DNA of 64,000 nt from Enoplolaimus lenunculus (Eukaryota > Nematoda > Enoplea > Enoplida > Thoracostomopsidae), in the NCBI GenBank assembly GCA_030248215.1, contig JASANG010002951.1, positions 1-64,000 on the forward strand, given 5' to 3'. The position numbers were made by a program, and so were the translations under genes. Of the stretch, positions 11,283 to 24,067 are shown piece after piece. How positions within the stretch are numbered: position 1 is the first letter of the stretch; the number at the start of each line of letters is the position of its first letter. Under the pieces are notes generated by a model, which had not been told where the DNA came from, did not search any database, and saw nothing but the letters and a program-made list of their open reading frames with translations.

Positions 11283-11537
11283 AACACTGTAAATCCCAGT
11301 GAGTTGATTTCAACTCACAATGAGTTGAATCACTCAGTCTGAGTTAGGAATTTCAGCACTCAGAATTCTAAGTCAATAAAGCTCACTCTGATTTAATTAT
11401 TTGACTCATCCGGAATCAACTGAACTCAGAGCGGGTATTAATTCAACTCAGAGTGAGTTAGTGTTTACTGTTATTAACTCAGAAATAACTAACTCTCCAC
11501 CTGAGTTGATTAATCAACTGATTGAAATTTACTGTGA
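11283..11537. mobile_element. MITE with GAGTTGA/TCAACTC arrays
   Basis: It begins ACACTGTAAATCCCAGTGAG and ends GAAATTTACTGTG. The interior is crowded with GAGTTGA, CTCAGA and their complements in inverted order. It lies just upstream of module 1. Confidence 0.6.
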
Positions 11538-11643
11538 ACAAGGCTATTTATACCACGACGTTTCGTCTAAAATATTAAAGATTTTTTCATTGAAAAACAG
11601 TTTTGAAAGTATTAGGTTTCTTGACAATATGGGTTTTGGGTTT

Positions 11644-11848
11644 GGCCCATATAAAGATCATGGGCGGCGAGTTTTTCTGAGGAACTAGAATAGAGTGAGC
11701 GTAAGCTTTAGACTAATTTTTTTGCTTAGTTTAGGCTTAGGCTTAGGATTATATGTTCAATCTTACGCTTAGGTTCAGTCTTAGGCTTAGGCATTAGGCT
11801 TAGGAATATGCTCATAATACTGTTTCGCCCCTGTTCTTTACATTGACC
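11644..11848 (+). mobile_element. MITE with TTAGGC core (copy 3)
   Basis: Ends GGCCCATATAAAGATCA and TGTTCTTTACATTGACC match the family, with two TTAGGC arrays inside separated by a TTCAATCTTACGC spacer. Confidence 0.7.
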
Positions 11849-12748
11849 TGAGTTTTAAATTGTAGCATTTGGATGAGTTTCAGCTCGTAAACGTTAACTC
11901 GTCATCCGGTACAAATTTCTTTTCGTAAAACTAATTTTTATCATAAAAGCGAGTGTAACGGTGTTATATTTCAGAAATTTTTGTCTTAAATTGATCAAAG
12001 TTAGCAATAGTTTTAGATATCATTGCCAAACCTCAAATTCTGACGGATTTTCAAATACTTATATACTTTAGCGAATGAAGTAAAGTTATTCATAATTGAA
12101 AATGTCAGTTGACAACATTTTTATTAGTCTTTATGTTATGTGCAAGGTGTGAGCTAAAACGCAAAAATATCTAAAACTTTCGACATTGTAAAAACAAAAC
12201 AATTATACTGTTTGGCAAATGTTGGACGGCACAAGCTAACGTTTAAATAGTCACCCTCTCCAGACATTTTCTAGAACGTTTACAGTTTGGGTTCTAGTAT
12301 ACTTCTCCCCGGCAATCAAAGAGAAAGGTATGCCTTTAGGCTTAAGCAAAGCCTAAGCCGTAATAGACATGGTAATCTTTTGTGGAAACCATGTCTAAAG
12401 CCTATGAGTATATTAACCATTGGTGGGACGAGATCGAACTGAGTACCAAAATGAACATTAAAGGACTCACTTTTCCAATCATTCATTGAAGCTAAAGATG
12501 ACCCTAAAACAGTAAGATTGTTTACTGTGTGTATTTGAGTACTTTCTTTTTAGTTCATAAAATATTTGCTCAGCTTCCAATATGAATTAGTGACCAAACT
12601 CAGTAGGACGGACTGCCGTAGTGCAGTCGCATCCATATTCAGTATTCCATTCGTATCTCATGTCTTTAGACTTGGAGTCAGGCTTTGGGATAAGTAAGCA
12701 CTACATATAGAGTTGGAATCAAATATTGATTGTTGACCATTTGAGTCC

Positions 12749-12948
12749 GTGTACCAGGGGCGGAAATTTTTTCACTGGGTTGCAACAAGCATTAAAGTTT
12801 TAGACTAATTTTTTTTGCTTAGGATTGGTTTTTTAGGCTTTTAATTTTTAAGTACACGGTTATGTTTACGTTCAGGTTACGTTTAGACTTTTAAGCTTTG
12901 GAATATGCTTACACAACGGTTAGAGCCTTGTTCATTGCATTGGCCAAA
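12749..12948 (+). mobile_element. Degenerate TTAGGC-family MITE
   Basis: It has recognisable ends (AGGGGCGGAA and CATTGGCC) and a worn AT-rich core with only isolated TTAGG words. This looks like an older copy. Confidence 0.45.
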
Positions 12949-14537
12949 ATTTGAAAAAAGGACTTGTGGCGTCTTGGGTCATCCACCTTTATAGTGCGCG
13001 TGCTAATGTAAAAATTTGTCCAACCACCCGGTAGGGATCTGTGTACAAATCGAAGCTGCAACTGGCGTTTAGGTATAATTTTATGCGGTACGTAGGCTCT
13101 ATTAACTGTCCCGACACTGTCCGAAGGTAATCGGGACAAAGGGTATAAAATTAAACAAACTAAATAAGTGTATATATGTGTTTTTGTAGTTGTTATGTAT
13201 GTTTGCAATGCAATAAGAACAAAGTGCAATATGTTTTTACGTCCTTGTTAGGGACTGCCGGACTTTATAGTGGTCTTGTAATAGAGTGCGTTAAAACGGA
13301 CTTTTGGTGTTTAAAATGTCTTTACTTTGCGAAGAATTGGCTACTGCAACTGCACGCACACAGCAAACTGAAATTGCTAGTAAGAACAATGTATCGTGAA
13401 TCATTTTTGTAGACGCTACGACCTTGTTATTTTCTCAACACTATCTGTCACGTTGTTTAGGATTTGCAACTATAATATAAAATGTTCTGTACGAAGAATA
13501 TTTCAAACCTAAAACCATGAAGAGAATTTTGTTTCAAGACAAAGTTGCGTGTTCGGTCGGCACTCAAAATTGCAGATAAAAATGCTTCAGGGCAGGTAAA
13601 CTTGTCAACAGAAGAAAGAAACGTATAGAGCTGAATCATAGTTCTCCCATTTAACGACTATATTATGAACGAGAGTCCTGTCAACAGGCACAGGCATACG
13701 GCACTACCATGGTTAAAAAAATTGGTGTTAATTTTAGTTTCAGCATGATATTTTAATGATATTTTAGTGATTTAATATTTGAATTGGTTTACAATGAGTA
13801 TTTCCGCACGAGGTCACAGTCAAGCGGATACTCTACTGTCATGATTTTTCGTGCTGAATCGTATTTTATTTCTTTAGAATTAGGTAGCTAGTCATATTTA
13901 GCCTCAACAGAAGCAGCGACTTTCTGGTTGCCATTTTATATTGGAGATGTCTCACTTCTTATAATATTGCTCGAAGCGGTATTGATTGTGGGTAGTTGTA
14001 GCTATCGAATATACAAAGATGTTTGGGGATGGTTCCTATCAGTTAATTGCTGCTATTTATTTTTCACGTTCAAATTCAGAAACGGCAAATATTCAACGCA
14101 ACAATCTTTTTAATAAACCGTATTTTTTCTAAACTGGACATGAGTAGCTTTTAGAACGTCGAAAATTAACGTTGAAACACATGCCTGTCAGGTAAGCGTG
14201 TGATGTCCAGGCTTACCAGCTACAATTGCGTCACTGGCCAGTGTTTTTAACTGCTTTTAACTGTTTTCGTGATGTGTCATCGTAATTTATTGTATATACT
14301 TATAGCTAAAAAGAAACGTACTACACTTTTAAACAGTATATTTATAATGACGTCCTGCCCACTGTAATCGCTATCATTTGCGTAGCATTCCTTGCGTTTT
14401 TCATATTTGCTGCTTATGCTGCTGAAGGAGGTTAATTTGTTTTTATTACCTAGTTAACGTTTTATTTGAATATTTATGGCTTTACAGATTTGAATTTTGA
14501 TCATATATAGACAGTGTTGTATTTAATATGAAGGCGT
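12949..14537. other. Intergenic, nothing recognised
   Basis: AT-rich sequence with short open frames on both strands and no splice-supported exon, repeat ends or RNA gene that I can defend. Confidence 0.4.
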
Positions 14538-16350
14538 TTGTCAGTTTAGGTAGGAACCGGGACTTCAAACATTTTTTAAGTAAGCAGCTGGAAAAACAGG
14601 ATTCCAGTGTGGTGATCGAACTCTCAGCCTAAGGATCCTTAAGCAAACACTCTAACACTACGCCATGCAGCTTGCTTGTCCGACTTCTTGTATCGTCGAT
14701 TATATGTCGACCTTATGCTGCCGGTTAGCATACATACAGCGCACTGCACTATGTGACATGCGAAGTAAAACCTTATACTAATGCTGCACATCGGTTAAAA
14801 CACTGATTCATGTGTAGTGCTTTCATATGCAACAGCAGTAAAACATGGAAGACCCAAGATACATGAGTAAAATGCCGAGATTATTGTCAGTCTAGGTAGG
14901 GAACGGGGCATTGACATTTTCATTAGGCAGCAAAAAAGTGGGCCTCCAGAGCTGGGATCGAACTCTCAGCCTACGGATCCTTAAGCGGATATATACTCTA
15001 CCATTGCGCAACGCAGCCCGCGTCTCCAACTGTATTTTTCGTCGACTATACATGTCGACCGTATGCTACCAGTTAGCAAATATATAGGCCACTGCACTAT
15101 ATATTGCATGTGCGCATAACGGACAAGCATGCCTCACATGCTTACATGCCCTTCTTTTTAACAAGGTTGTCCCTTGACCGTCCACCCTATTTTCGACTGA
15201 TACCGTGTTTATAGCGCATTGTTCTCACAGCGTAGCCCCCATGTCAGTCTAGGTGGCAACCGGGACATCAGACCTTGCATTAAACTGCCAAAAAAGTGGG
15301 CCTCCAGAGCGGGGATCGAACTCTCAGCCTACAGATCGTTAAGCGAACAATCTGTCACTCTGCCACGCTGAGCGCCTCCCCACTGCATTTTACGTCGATT
15401 ATATGTGTCGAACGTATGCTGCCAGCTAGCAAACATACAGGGCACTGCACTATATTGCATGTGTACATAACGGACAAGCATGTCTCACATGCGTACAGTT
15501 ATTATAAGGCTGAAAAACCTGAAAACTCAGCAGTTGATTGTGAGGCGGTACAGCTCAGCGTCAGCGCGTCGGACTAAGAATCTGTCGGTTATGGGATCGA
15601 AATTTTGTAAGATCGCCCCTCATTTTCAGCTGCTAGAACTCAGAACTGAAAGCCGTCGTACCCTAGCCTAACCAGCACTATATTGCATATGCACATAACG
15701 GACAAGCATGTTCCACATGTTTACATGCCCCCATACTATATTGCATGTACTCATAACGGACAAGAATTTTTCAGATGCTTACATGTCCCAATTTTCAACA
15801 AAATCGTCCCTTGATAACCATCCACCCTATTTTCGGCTGGATACCATATTCAAGTTCGGCGATTTGCCATTGCGTTCACGGAGGGGCACCATGTCAGTCT
15901 AGGTAGGAAGCGGAACTTCAGAACTTTTTAGCTAAGCAGTTGGATAAGCGGGTCTCAAGAGCGGGGAACGGACTCTTAGCCTACGAATTCTTAGGAGAAC
16001 ACTACCGGTGCGCAATGCAGCCTGCTTGTCCAACTTCTATCGTCGAGTATATGTCGACAGTATGCTGCCGAATAGCTTACATACCGTGCTCTGCACGATA
16101 TTGCATGTGCAGTGTGCACATAACGGACAAGCATGTCTCACATGCTTACAGCATTAGTTGTGTATTGTAAATCTTGATGGGATCAATTGGGTTGGGACAT
16201 CAGAACTTTTATGGTAAGCTACTGTAAAAGTAGACTGAGCGAGGTTTCGAACTAGCTACGTGAACTGTATTTTGCCGGCTAGCATACACACAATGCAGTG
16301 CGCAAGGTATATTGCGTGTGCTCACAACAGACAAGCGTATTTGTATATGC
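14538..16350 (-). repeat. Tandem array of tRNA-derived (SINE-like) units
   Basis: Units start near 14538, 14885, 15241 and 15892, with a fragment near 16185; spacing is about 350 bp, or double that. Each opens GTCAGTCTAGGTAGG. Reading the minus strand, each has an A-box-like CAATGGTAGAGT and B-box-like GAGAGTTCGATCCC, then a shared tail with GCATGTGCACATAACGGAC. This is a SINE or tRNA-derived satellite rather than working tRNA genes, since the cloverleaf is not complete. It ends about 250 bp before the makorin start codon. Confidence 0.65.
15546..15606 (+). pseudogene. tRNA-like fragment
   Basis: The plus strand has an A-box-like ACAGCTCAGCGTCAGCG and B-box-like GGGATCGAAATTT at tRNA-like spacing. 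The arms do not pair well enough to call a tRNA, and it lies within the tRNA-derived array. Confidence 0.3.
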
Positions 16351-16560
16351 TTACATTTACATGATTGTTATAAATTTGAAATGAATGTTAGAAATGCAAC
16401 TAATTGTAATGGTTTTGCTTTTTTACCTTTTATTGGTTTCGTGCCGCCATCTCTGTTACGTTTATATACATGTCCATGTGCTGAAATTTAAAAAAATCGC
16501 AAACGTGTAAGTACGTATATATGTTTTCGTACAATTTGCAATAACATTGTGTTTGTATGC

Positions 16561-16605
16561 TTGCAGTAGTTGGATTGTGGCTATCCTGTTACCTCTACTT
16601 CTCGT
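16561..16605 (+). promoter_or_regulatory. Candidate 3' splice site before makorin start (cis or spliced-leader)
   Basis: A pyrimidine-rich stretch ends TTGCAG at 16566, 39 bases before the makorin ATG. It could close a 5' UTR intron or, if this is a nematode, accept a trans-spliced leader. The sequence alone cannot tell these apart. Confidence 0.35.
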
Positions 16606-19600
16606 ATGGCCGCAGCAGGTCCGCGAGTAGCACAACGACCGGTGCTTTGCAGGTTAGTATTTATAGATGAAGTAAGAAATGAGTGATAGTTCGCGCGTGA
16701 GATTAAGATAGGTTATGATCTGGTTGAAAAGGGGTACAATTATATCTAAAAATTTCAGAAATGGAAGTTTGTAATGAAATATGGATTGGAATATATTCAA
16801 TCAAATTTTTGCAGTTGATTAACGTTGTATTGCGAGTGATCATTTTAACAATTCTCCGAATTAAGTTTTTGCGTGTCGAAGAACTTTTGATAAAAAGAGC
16901 GGATTTATTTTTCAAAGTAGATTTTTAATTTCGATTGCAGGTACTTTCAACAAGGATGTTGCCGAAATGGCTCGTTGTGCCCTTTCTCTCACAATCCAGC
17001 TGATCCTCCATCGAATGTATGTCGCTATTTCCTCAACGGCAGATGTGCGTACGCGTCCCGTTGCCGGTCAGTTTTACTTAATTTGGAATTTGAAAAAGTC
17101 TTTATACTGCAGTTATTTTGAAAAAAGTTTAAAAATTCAAAATTTTAGGTCATACAGTACTTTGTGGTATTTTCATCAGGGTACAACCGAAAATCGCGCT
17201 CCGCCACTATTCCTTACTATCCGGTTCGTTGCACCATGATTCTAATTGGTACGTAGTAATAGAAGATTGACTGCATATTTTAGGTATGATCATGTGCGTC
17301 CTGTGTCTCATCAAAGAAATCGGTGTACAGGCGGTACAGGAGACGGCTCATTGCCTCATCATCGCAGCCGGCCTGCAACTACAGCGCCATCTCTGTCAAC
17401 GCGAAACGGTCGTACTCGTTTGGCACAAGACGCCAGTCACTTGAGTAATGCTGTATTAGCGGGTCCAAGCTTAGCCCCTGTCGAAGGAATTGAAAGAGGT
17501 ACATGGTGTTGAAATTGCTCAGTGCTAGTTTCGGCGTGGTAGTATGGTTGGAGTTGTTTTAAATGATGTCGTATTGCCCTACTTGGAGGGGCGTACCATT
17601 CTCTGCGGCACTGCAAAGGCGTAAGCTTAAAATTAACCGTTTCTGTACATTTATTAGCGTTATTAAATCTTCATCATACTACAGATGAAAAATTACAAAC
17701 TGGAATGTATTTTATAACATATTGAGTAGAAATTGAATATATTGTTCTGTTGTTTTGCTGGTTTTAGACGTTGCAAACAGCAGCAGCATAATGCGCTCTG
17801 GACAACTAAGACCAGATGCTCCAGAATTTGTGCCATCTGGCATTGTGGTCGATCGGGCGCATAGATCAGCAGGGTCTGCTAGTAGATCTTTTGCAATCGG
17901 CAATTCTTCTGTTAAAGCATCCAATCCTAATCGCCCTAGCGGTAGTTCACAGTCTGCGGGTTCTGGGCAAAAGAGTAAGTTATAAGGTATTTTCTGTATG
18001 TTTTGGAAAATTTAAATTTCAATGAATATGTGGTCAGTAATCAAATCAAAAAGCTGTAATTTTATTACAGTAGTTTTTATAGAAATGACAGTTTTATTCT
18101 AGAATTTAAGAGCAATTTGACTATTTTCTCTAGTAACCATAAATTTATTCGTGAAACACGTCGTTTGGAGTACATAAAAACAATCATTACCTGAAAATAG
18201 GTGCTAGATTTATTCAGAAGTATTTACTGTAGCTGCAAATATAGTGAACCGCGTAAAAACAGGAACGAAGGAAAATTTGAAGGATTTATTTGTTACGATT
18301 TTAGGGAAACAAAGTTAAATTTTGTTATTTTAGGGGCGGCAAATTACGCGACGGCAGTGAGCGGAACTTCTGGGCCAGGGCGTGGTAAGCCGGACACAAG
18401 CAAGCCAAATCACAAACGGGCAGTCTCCGGTAAGTTAACAGACTGGGGTTTAGAGGTAGCAATGTATAATTGTTGAGGTTTTCGCATGTTTAGTAGCCAG
18501 CACCAAGGCTCTCCGATTTCATGATTAGAAACATTAACTTTTAGCTGCGCCGCCTTTTTGCAACCTCGTTCTGTTGTTATTCGATGTCAATAAAATTTCG
18601 TTGATGAGATCCTTTTATCTTATATATAAAAGTGCCTTCCATTAGTCAAAGGAGCGAAAAGTCCCGGTTCCTGTTTAGCACCTTTCGGTTCTGATTTGCA
18701 AGCAGGTTCCGGTGGAATTCTGGACGGTCCTATTTTTAGGTGCATCATGTGGACAAAATTTGAATGTTTTTGATTGTATGTGTTCCTTTTCGACTTCTTT
18801 CTCGAGTACTCAAAGACTTTCTCACGGTTTTAATACGGGATGGAAAAGTTCTCATTCATATTATACGTGTGTACATAATATACGTGAACAATATATACTT
18901 ATATTGCGTTGTTAATAGTGTTTGCTGCACGTGTATGTCTGGTTATTTTGCAGAAAAAGACATTCTGTGTCCTTATCATCTCATGGATCAATGTTGGTAT
19001 GGCGAACGTTGTTCGTACACTCACGGAGAACACTGCGATTTGTGTGGCCGTCCAGCGTTACATCCAACTGATAGCGAACAGAACAAGGCCCATCGAAAGG
19101 TATTGTAGTTTTCTGGCCAAGTATAGATCAGATTTTATGAACGTAGCAGTAGGCTTTTTGCTTTTTTGTTTCGCGTACATTTGGCTTACTTGCATTATTT
19201 TGCTGCACTCTATTGCTCAGGCATCCAGATTTTGTTTCTAGCATCAACAATATAACATCGATGGTTTAGGTTTAGGTTTACACTTCATCTTAGGTATGGG
19301 GGTGTGAAAGTAAATAAGTAAGTAAAATTGCACAACGCAAGCAAAGTGACTGAGCTTTTTGCAGAGTTGTTCATCAAGTAATGTCTTCATTAATATTGTC
19401 GCTGACGATCGCATATAATCCACTTAAGTTCATTTTCATATGTGCACAACGTCTGTTATAATGGGAGTTGGGAGATAGTTGTTATGTGAAAGTTTTCAAT
19501 CGTTGAGTTTGTGCCGCCATTCCTAAGCGGTAAATACAGTAAAAAATATTGTTTAGCGGCGATTTATTAGTTTTATTGTATGGATTAAACGGCAATTTTG

Positions 19601-21571
19601 AGCAGATATAAAATATTCAAAACTTTTGTTAGAAAAATCCAAAAATCGTTTTATTTGCGGTGACGGTTAAAATGAAACTCGGATGTAATAGGGGTTATTT
19701 ACAGCGAAGGCACTTTCTCGTGCTATAAAATTTTTTCTGTTGTGGTTTTGTTCAAATTTTGTTTAAGATGGTGATAATGATTACAGGAATGTCTCGCGGA
19801 ACACGAGCGTGACATGGAAAAATCTTTTGCTATCGCAAGGTCGTCAGGCAAAGTGTGCGGAATTTGCATGGAGATTGTCCTGGATAAAAAAGGCTCACGT
19901 TCTGTGCGTCGGTTCGGCATTCTGTCCGGATGCAAGCATTGCTTTTGTCTTGAATGCATACGCAAATGGCGTCAATCACAAGCGTTCGAAAAGAAAATTA
20001 TACGGTTAGGGAAAGACTAATTTTAAATCGGTTCGTTGTGATTTCCTGCAACTATTGTGTTTCGGATTAAGGGCGGCCATTAACGTTATACTACCCGGCA
20101 GTAATCGAGACTAAAATTTTATATTATGGTTTGTGCTAAAATTGCGTTTGGCATTTCTATCGCTTCGCTGGCAAGTTCTTTTACTAGAATCCATAGTGCG
20201 CACCCCTCTTCTGGAATTTATATGGTTTTCAGTCAATACTGTTTGCTAGCGAGCGAGAATTTTTTTGAACCCTAGAAGCCTACAGGTTATTTTATTCTAA
20301 AGCATGTTAAGGGTGTCTAGTGACTCTTTGAATGACAGGACGCTTACTCTAAGCACGTACGTTCTATTGAAAATTATTGTTGCGCATCTGTCTAATTTGA
20401 TGTTGATGTTTTTAGAGCTTGCCCAGAATGCCGAACAGTGTCAGATTTTGTCACGCCATCAACAATTTGGGTGGAAGACGACGGCGACAAACGATGCTTG
20501 ATTGCAGATTATAAAGCGGCGCTGGCCCGCAAACACTGTAAGCATTTTGAACGTGGCACTGGAGAATGCCCGTTTGGCAATCAATGCTTTTACCGGCATG
20601 AAACGCGCGATGGCCGAGTGGTTAGATGCGATTCACCTAGGACCGTTCAGCGTCGGATTGTCGCCAAACGCCGTCGAGATGCGGCCACTGCGGCAGCAGC
20701 GTCGACAGCGCTTGGTGGCGTTGAGGAGTTATTGTTCGGTGGCGGTGGCGGGACCAGGAATTTGTCGAGCAGCGCATCGTCGTTGACCGATACAGGTGAG
20801 TTCAACGGGCACGTTAAGGTTATGTTGGGAAGGTTGAAGTTGTGTTTACGTTTCGTAGTCGGGATTGGTCGCGGGTCAACTAGTGTACTTAGACAATAGC
20901 CTGTATTGTGGTCATAACGTTACTATGTTGCAGCGTTAGATCCATTAATTTTAGGCGAATTTTTGCGGGACTACCTGTTGTGGCAATTTATGGAAGAACG
21001 CGAGTTCGCAGCCAGTCTCAGCGATTTAGGGCTTGTTAGCAGTGGCAACCGTCAGCGTCGACAACGGCGTCCTACACGAGGCTCTAGTGTAAACCGTGAG
21101 GTAGGTGGTCACGGAAGTAGTGGCAGCACTGGAAACGGCCAAATTGCTTCGGTTAGTCAAGCGTCTGGTAGCCGTCAGTCTCGTAGAAGGCATCAACAAC
21201 GACAGCTGGTTGGTAGCACTGGCGGAGGGCGCAATGATGCGACGACTAACTCCCTCCCACAGCTGGTAGATGCGGTAGAAGGGGACAACGAGGGTGACGA
21301 TTATGATTGGATACTTGAAATGACGGCGTTCGAACGTGAGTTAGATATTTTGTCAGAGTTTGATGATGATTATGACGAGCTGTTTGGAGAGGTTGGGGGT
21401 GGCAGCAGTGGTGGTATGGGATGGCCCCCTATTGACGCGTTACGATGGGTGCCTGGTCCGCCTCCCGACTTGGCGGATGAGTATGATTTTGACGGGGATA
21501 CCGATAGCGAGCCGACGTGGGAAGATATTGATCGGTTGTTTCAGCGGAACACCGAAACGAGTAGGTCATAG
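16606..21571 (+). CDS. MKRN1-like: Makorin RING E3 ubiquitin ligase (CCCH-CCCH-CCCH-CysHis-RING-CCCH)
   Basis: Nine exons: 16606-16652, 16941-17066, 17284-17498, 17768-17974, 18334-18429, 18954-19099, 19787-20004, 20416-20795 and 20934-21571. All junctions are GT-AG and keep frame, giving 690 residues. Domains in order: CCCH fingers C15-H33 and C43-H61 (C-x7-C-x5-C-x3-H), a PAM2-like motif with core [10 protein letters not shown] (143-152), CCCH finger C236-H254, the makorin Cys-His block right after it, a C3HC4 RING C303-C357 and a last CCCH C393-H413. The tail is Gly/Ser/Asp-rich and acidic. The family ubiquitinates proteins and binds RNA; fly Mkrn1 binds poly(A)-binding protein through PAM2. 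The tail of about 275 residues makes it longer than vertebrate makorins (about 480). Several zinc fingers are split by introns. Confidence 0.95.
19260..19680. repeat. Dispersed repeat in makorin intron 6 (second copy at 54.8 kb)
   Basis: This stretch, from TTTAGGTTTAGGTTTACACTT to a TTTGCGGTGACGG segment, is found again with moderate divergence at 54780-55175. There it sits inside a GGTCTCGG-type element. The terminal GGTCTCGG arrays are absent here. Confidence 0.6.
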
Positions 21572-22401
21572 TTTCTGTTGGGGTGTGGTGGTTATGACTC
21601 ATGGGAGGCAAGGCTGACGGCTCTTCGGTCAACTGTCACGTTGTGTTTATCTCTTTTGATTTCCGTTTCTTTGTTTCTTTTCCCATTTTCTCTCGTTTTG
21701 TTCTCGTTGTATAGTCTGGCATACGTCGGTTGGTGGTCGTGATTGTCGGTCTAGGCAGGATCTCTTGGGTTAAATCAGTTTTTGCTGCGTGAAATTTTTG
21801 CTCTTCAGATTTGTACAGTAGTTAAATTAATTATTGCAATTTAGTATATTGGGTTGGTTGCAGTAAACCCTCCTGGTAATTTTCGATGTTAGTGCGGGTT
21901 GAAATATTTTTTGGTTGTTTATTAAGCACCGACATATGTAGCTAATTTTTGTAAGTTTCAACCGGATATCAGAAAATGACTAATTGCTATAATCTTTTCT
22001 CAACAGTTTTAGCATAGTTAACTGTATTTTTTGCCTACACCTACTTCTGGGCTTTTGAACAGTGAAATATTGTGATTTTGGTCGTAAATCAAAGTTTAAT
22101 ATAGGGTTGTGTTATATACGTATGTTCCCGCGATAGCATCCGGTAATGTATAATATCGGATTTGGAGCCTGATTTTGATTTTTTGCCAGAGTCGAAACCC
22201 CATATACGGTTACACGCAGGTCTTTTGTGTAGAATTTGTAGGTTCAGAATTTTTTGTGCAATGGAAGTGCAACAGACAATGCTTGGGTTTTGAACTACCG
22301 AATCGTATTACTGGTGTATTATTCGTGTTTTATTAAAATCTGTCTTAGGTGTAAATCGTATCTTTGTGTAGTTTAGTGTATTACGTACACACATTATATA
22401 T
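21572..22401. other. Makorin 3' flank / 3' UTR, unbounded
   Basis: AT- and T-rich sequence downstream of the stop codon, probably including the 3' UTR. I see no unambiguous AATAAA placed to define an end, and no repeat. Confidence 0.35.
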
Positions 22402-22815
22402 CAGGGTGCAATCGGAATTACAATTTACTGGAACTGGAACCGAAATTTGAAAACATTACCAGAAACGGAACCGGAACCAGAAAATGAAATATACATGCCA
22501 CCGAAAAATTCATTTTAATTTTCTTATTTGCAATATTATTGGTGAAATAACACTAGTTGGAGATAGGCTTGTCTGCTGTATTTTAGATTTTCATAATCCG
22601 CGGAAACGTATTCTACCTCCGATGGTTTATTTTTGCCGATTGCCAAGGTTTGCATACTATACTAATGAAATCTATTTAATTTCTATCGTCATTTTTTAGT
22701 AAAATATCTTAGTTTCAATCGACCAAATTTTAATACCGGAATTTTTTAATTCCGGTAAAATTTTACCGGAGCCGGAAGGTGAAAATGCCGGAACCGGAAT
22801 TCCGGTTGCACCCTG
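22402..22815. mobile_element. MITE with CCGGAA arrays (copy 1)
   Basis: Ends CAGGGTGCAATCGGAATT and ATTCCGGTTGCACCCTG are inverted repeats. Just inside each end are short arrays of GGAACC/CCGGAA words, in inverted orientation. The AT-rich middle of about 250 bp is shared with the other copies. Confidence 0.75.
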
Positions 22816-22883
22816 AAATATTTATCAACCGGAATTCCGGTTCCGCCGGAATTCCTTCAAAAATTCAATTCCTGTTCACTTTT

Positions 22884-23305
22884 GGTTAGTATCGGCATTG
22901 GCGCTGCAAAAAAATTGTCGATTCTTTGCCGATATTTATTATGCACATAACAGTCAGTTGGAATGCTATCAATTTCATTTCTGGGCGCATATCAGTGTGT
23001 CTGGTCTGGAAAACGGTTATCTCTATGGCGTTTGTGTTTGAAAAAAATAATTGAAGTGAACCGTTCTTATAAAATTATTATCGTTTATGATGGTTAGGGT
23101 TTAAGTGTTCATATATAATGATGTGATGTAGTACGTTATCCGTTTACTAAACATGGTGTACTAAAGTTGGAATCGGCATGGCATCGGCATCGCTTCGGCA
23201 TCGGCAAAACTTCAAAATAAGAATCGGCATCGGTTCGGCATCGTCAAAATTTCAAAATAAGAATCAACATCGGCATCGGCAAAAATTTTAGTAACGGCAC
23301 AACTC
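22884..23305. mobile_element. MITE with CGGCAT arrays (copy 1)
   Basis: Terminal arrays of (A)TCGGCATCGG words flank a middle shared with 31.8-32.2 and 45.9-46.36 kb (AAACGATTATAA, CAACTGACTGTTATGTGC). The ends are worn. Confidence 0.6.
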
Positions 23306-23331
23306 TAGAAATAAGTGTCCGAAAAAGATTT

Positions 23332-23472
23332 AGGGTTGCGCTATACTTTACTGTGCCGGACGTCGCCGCAAGCCACAACATGTCTCCCTCCTCCGGACGA
23401 AACTGGAAAAATCGATTTGGTGATAATATTTTGTTTTTACTGTGGCGGCGTGCGGCGAATATAGCGCTACCC
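23332..23472. mobile_element. Hairpin MITE, AGGGTTGCGC family (copy 2)
   Basis: It opens AGGGTTGCGCTATACTT and closes ATATAGCGCTACCCTTA, with GC-rich complementary words between. Confidence 0.6.
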
Positions 23473-23751
23473 TTATTATCTATTGCAACGTAATTTTAAA
23501 AACGCAGACATGTATATATGTATTTGCGAACCTTGCTGAATTTTGTTTATTAAAATGTGGACCGAATCCAAACCGTTTAGCCGAATCTAAGAATTCGACC
23601 GTTTGTTGCCACGCTGTGAACGTCAAACGTCCTTTGAATTTCTTATCTGTTCAGTTTTTTTTCGTTGTGTCTCTCTGTGCGTGTGTGTATATAGTGTAAA
23701 TTTGTAATTATAGATTAACCACAATACTTTAGGTAATGATTTATGTAATAG

Positions 23752-24067
23752 TGCATCGGTCACAATAAAAAATCCATTTTGCCACCGAAAACAGTATAAG
23801 ATAGAGTTTAACACATGTATTTCAAAAATGTCATGCCTTAACCCTTGCATAACGCAAAAATTGAGTTAATACTGCCATAACGCGTGTTACAAAAAATCAC
23901 TGTGACACGTATTAGCACAATGGCAGTGACATGTGTAAGAGTAGGGTTAACGCAGATTTTCCGTTAGGGTAGGGTTAATGCATGACACTTCAAATTTAAA
24001 CAGCTTGTTTAATCCTTCGTTATAATGTTTTCGGTGGCAAAATGGATTTTTTAATGTGAATGATGCA
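23752..24067. mobile_element. MITE with about 41-bp inverted repeats
   Basis: The left end TGCATCGGTCACAATAAAAA and the following CCATTTTGCCACCGAAAAC are repeated inverted at the right end with two or three differences. The interior has AACGC/GCGTTA words and no coding sequence. Confidence 0.7.

Noticed and set aside
12909-13229. 106-residue minus-strand frame as an exon
   Set aside because: Part overlaps a TTAGGC-family MITE end and no family or splice pattern was recognised.
14538-16350. CRISPR array or cluster of working tRNA genes
   Set aside because: Units are too long and eukaryotic; A and B boxes are present but the cloverleaf stems do not close.
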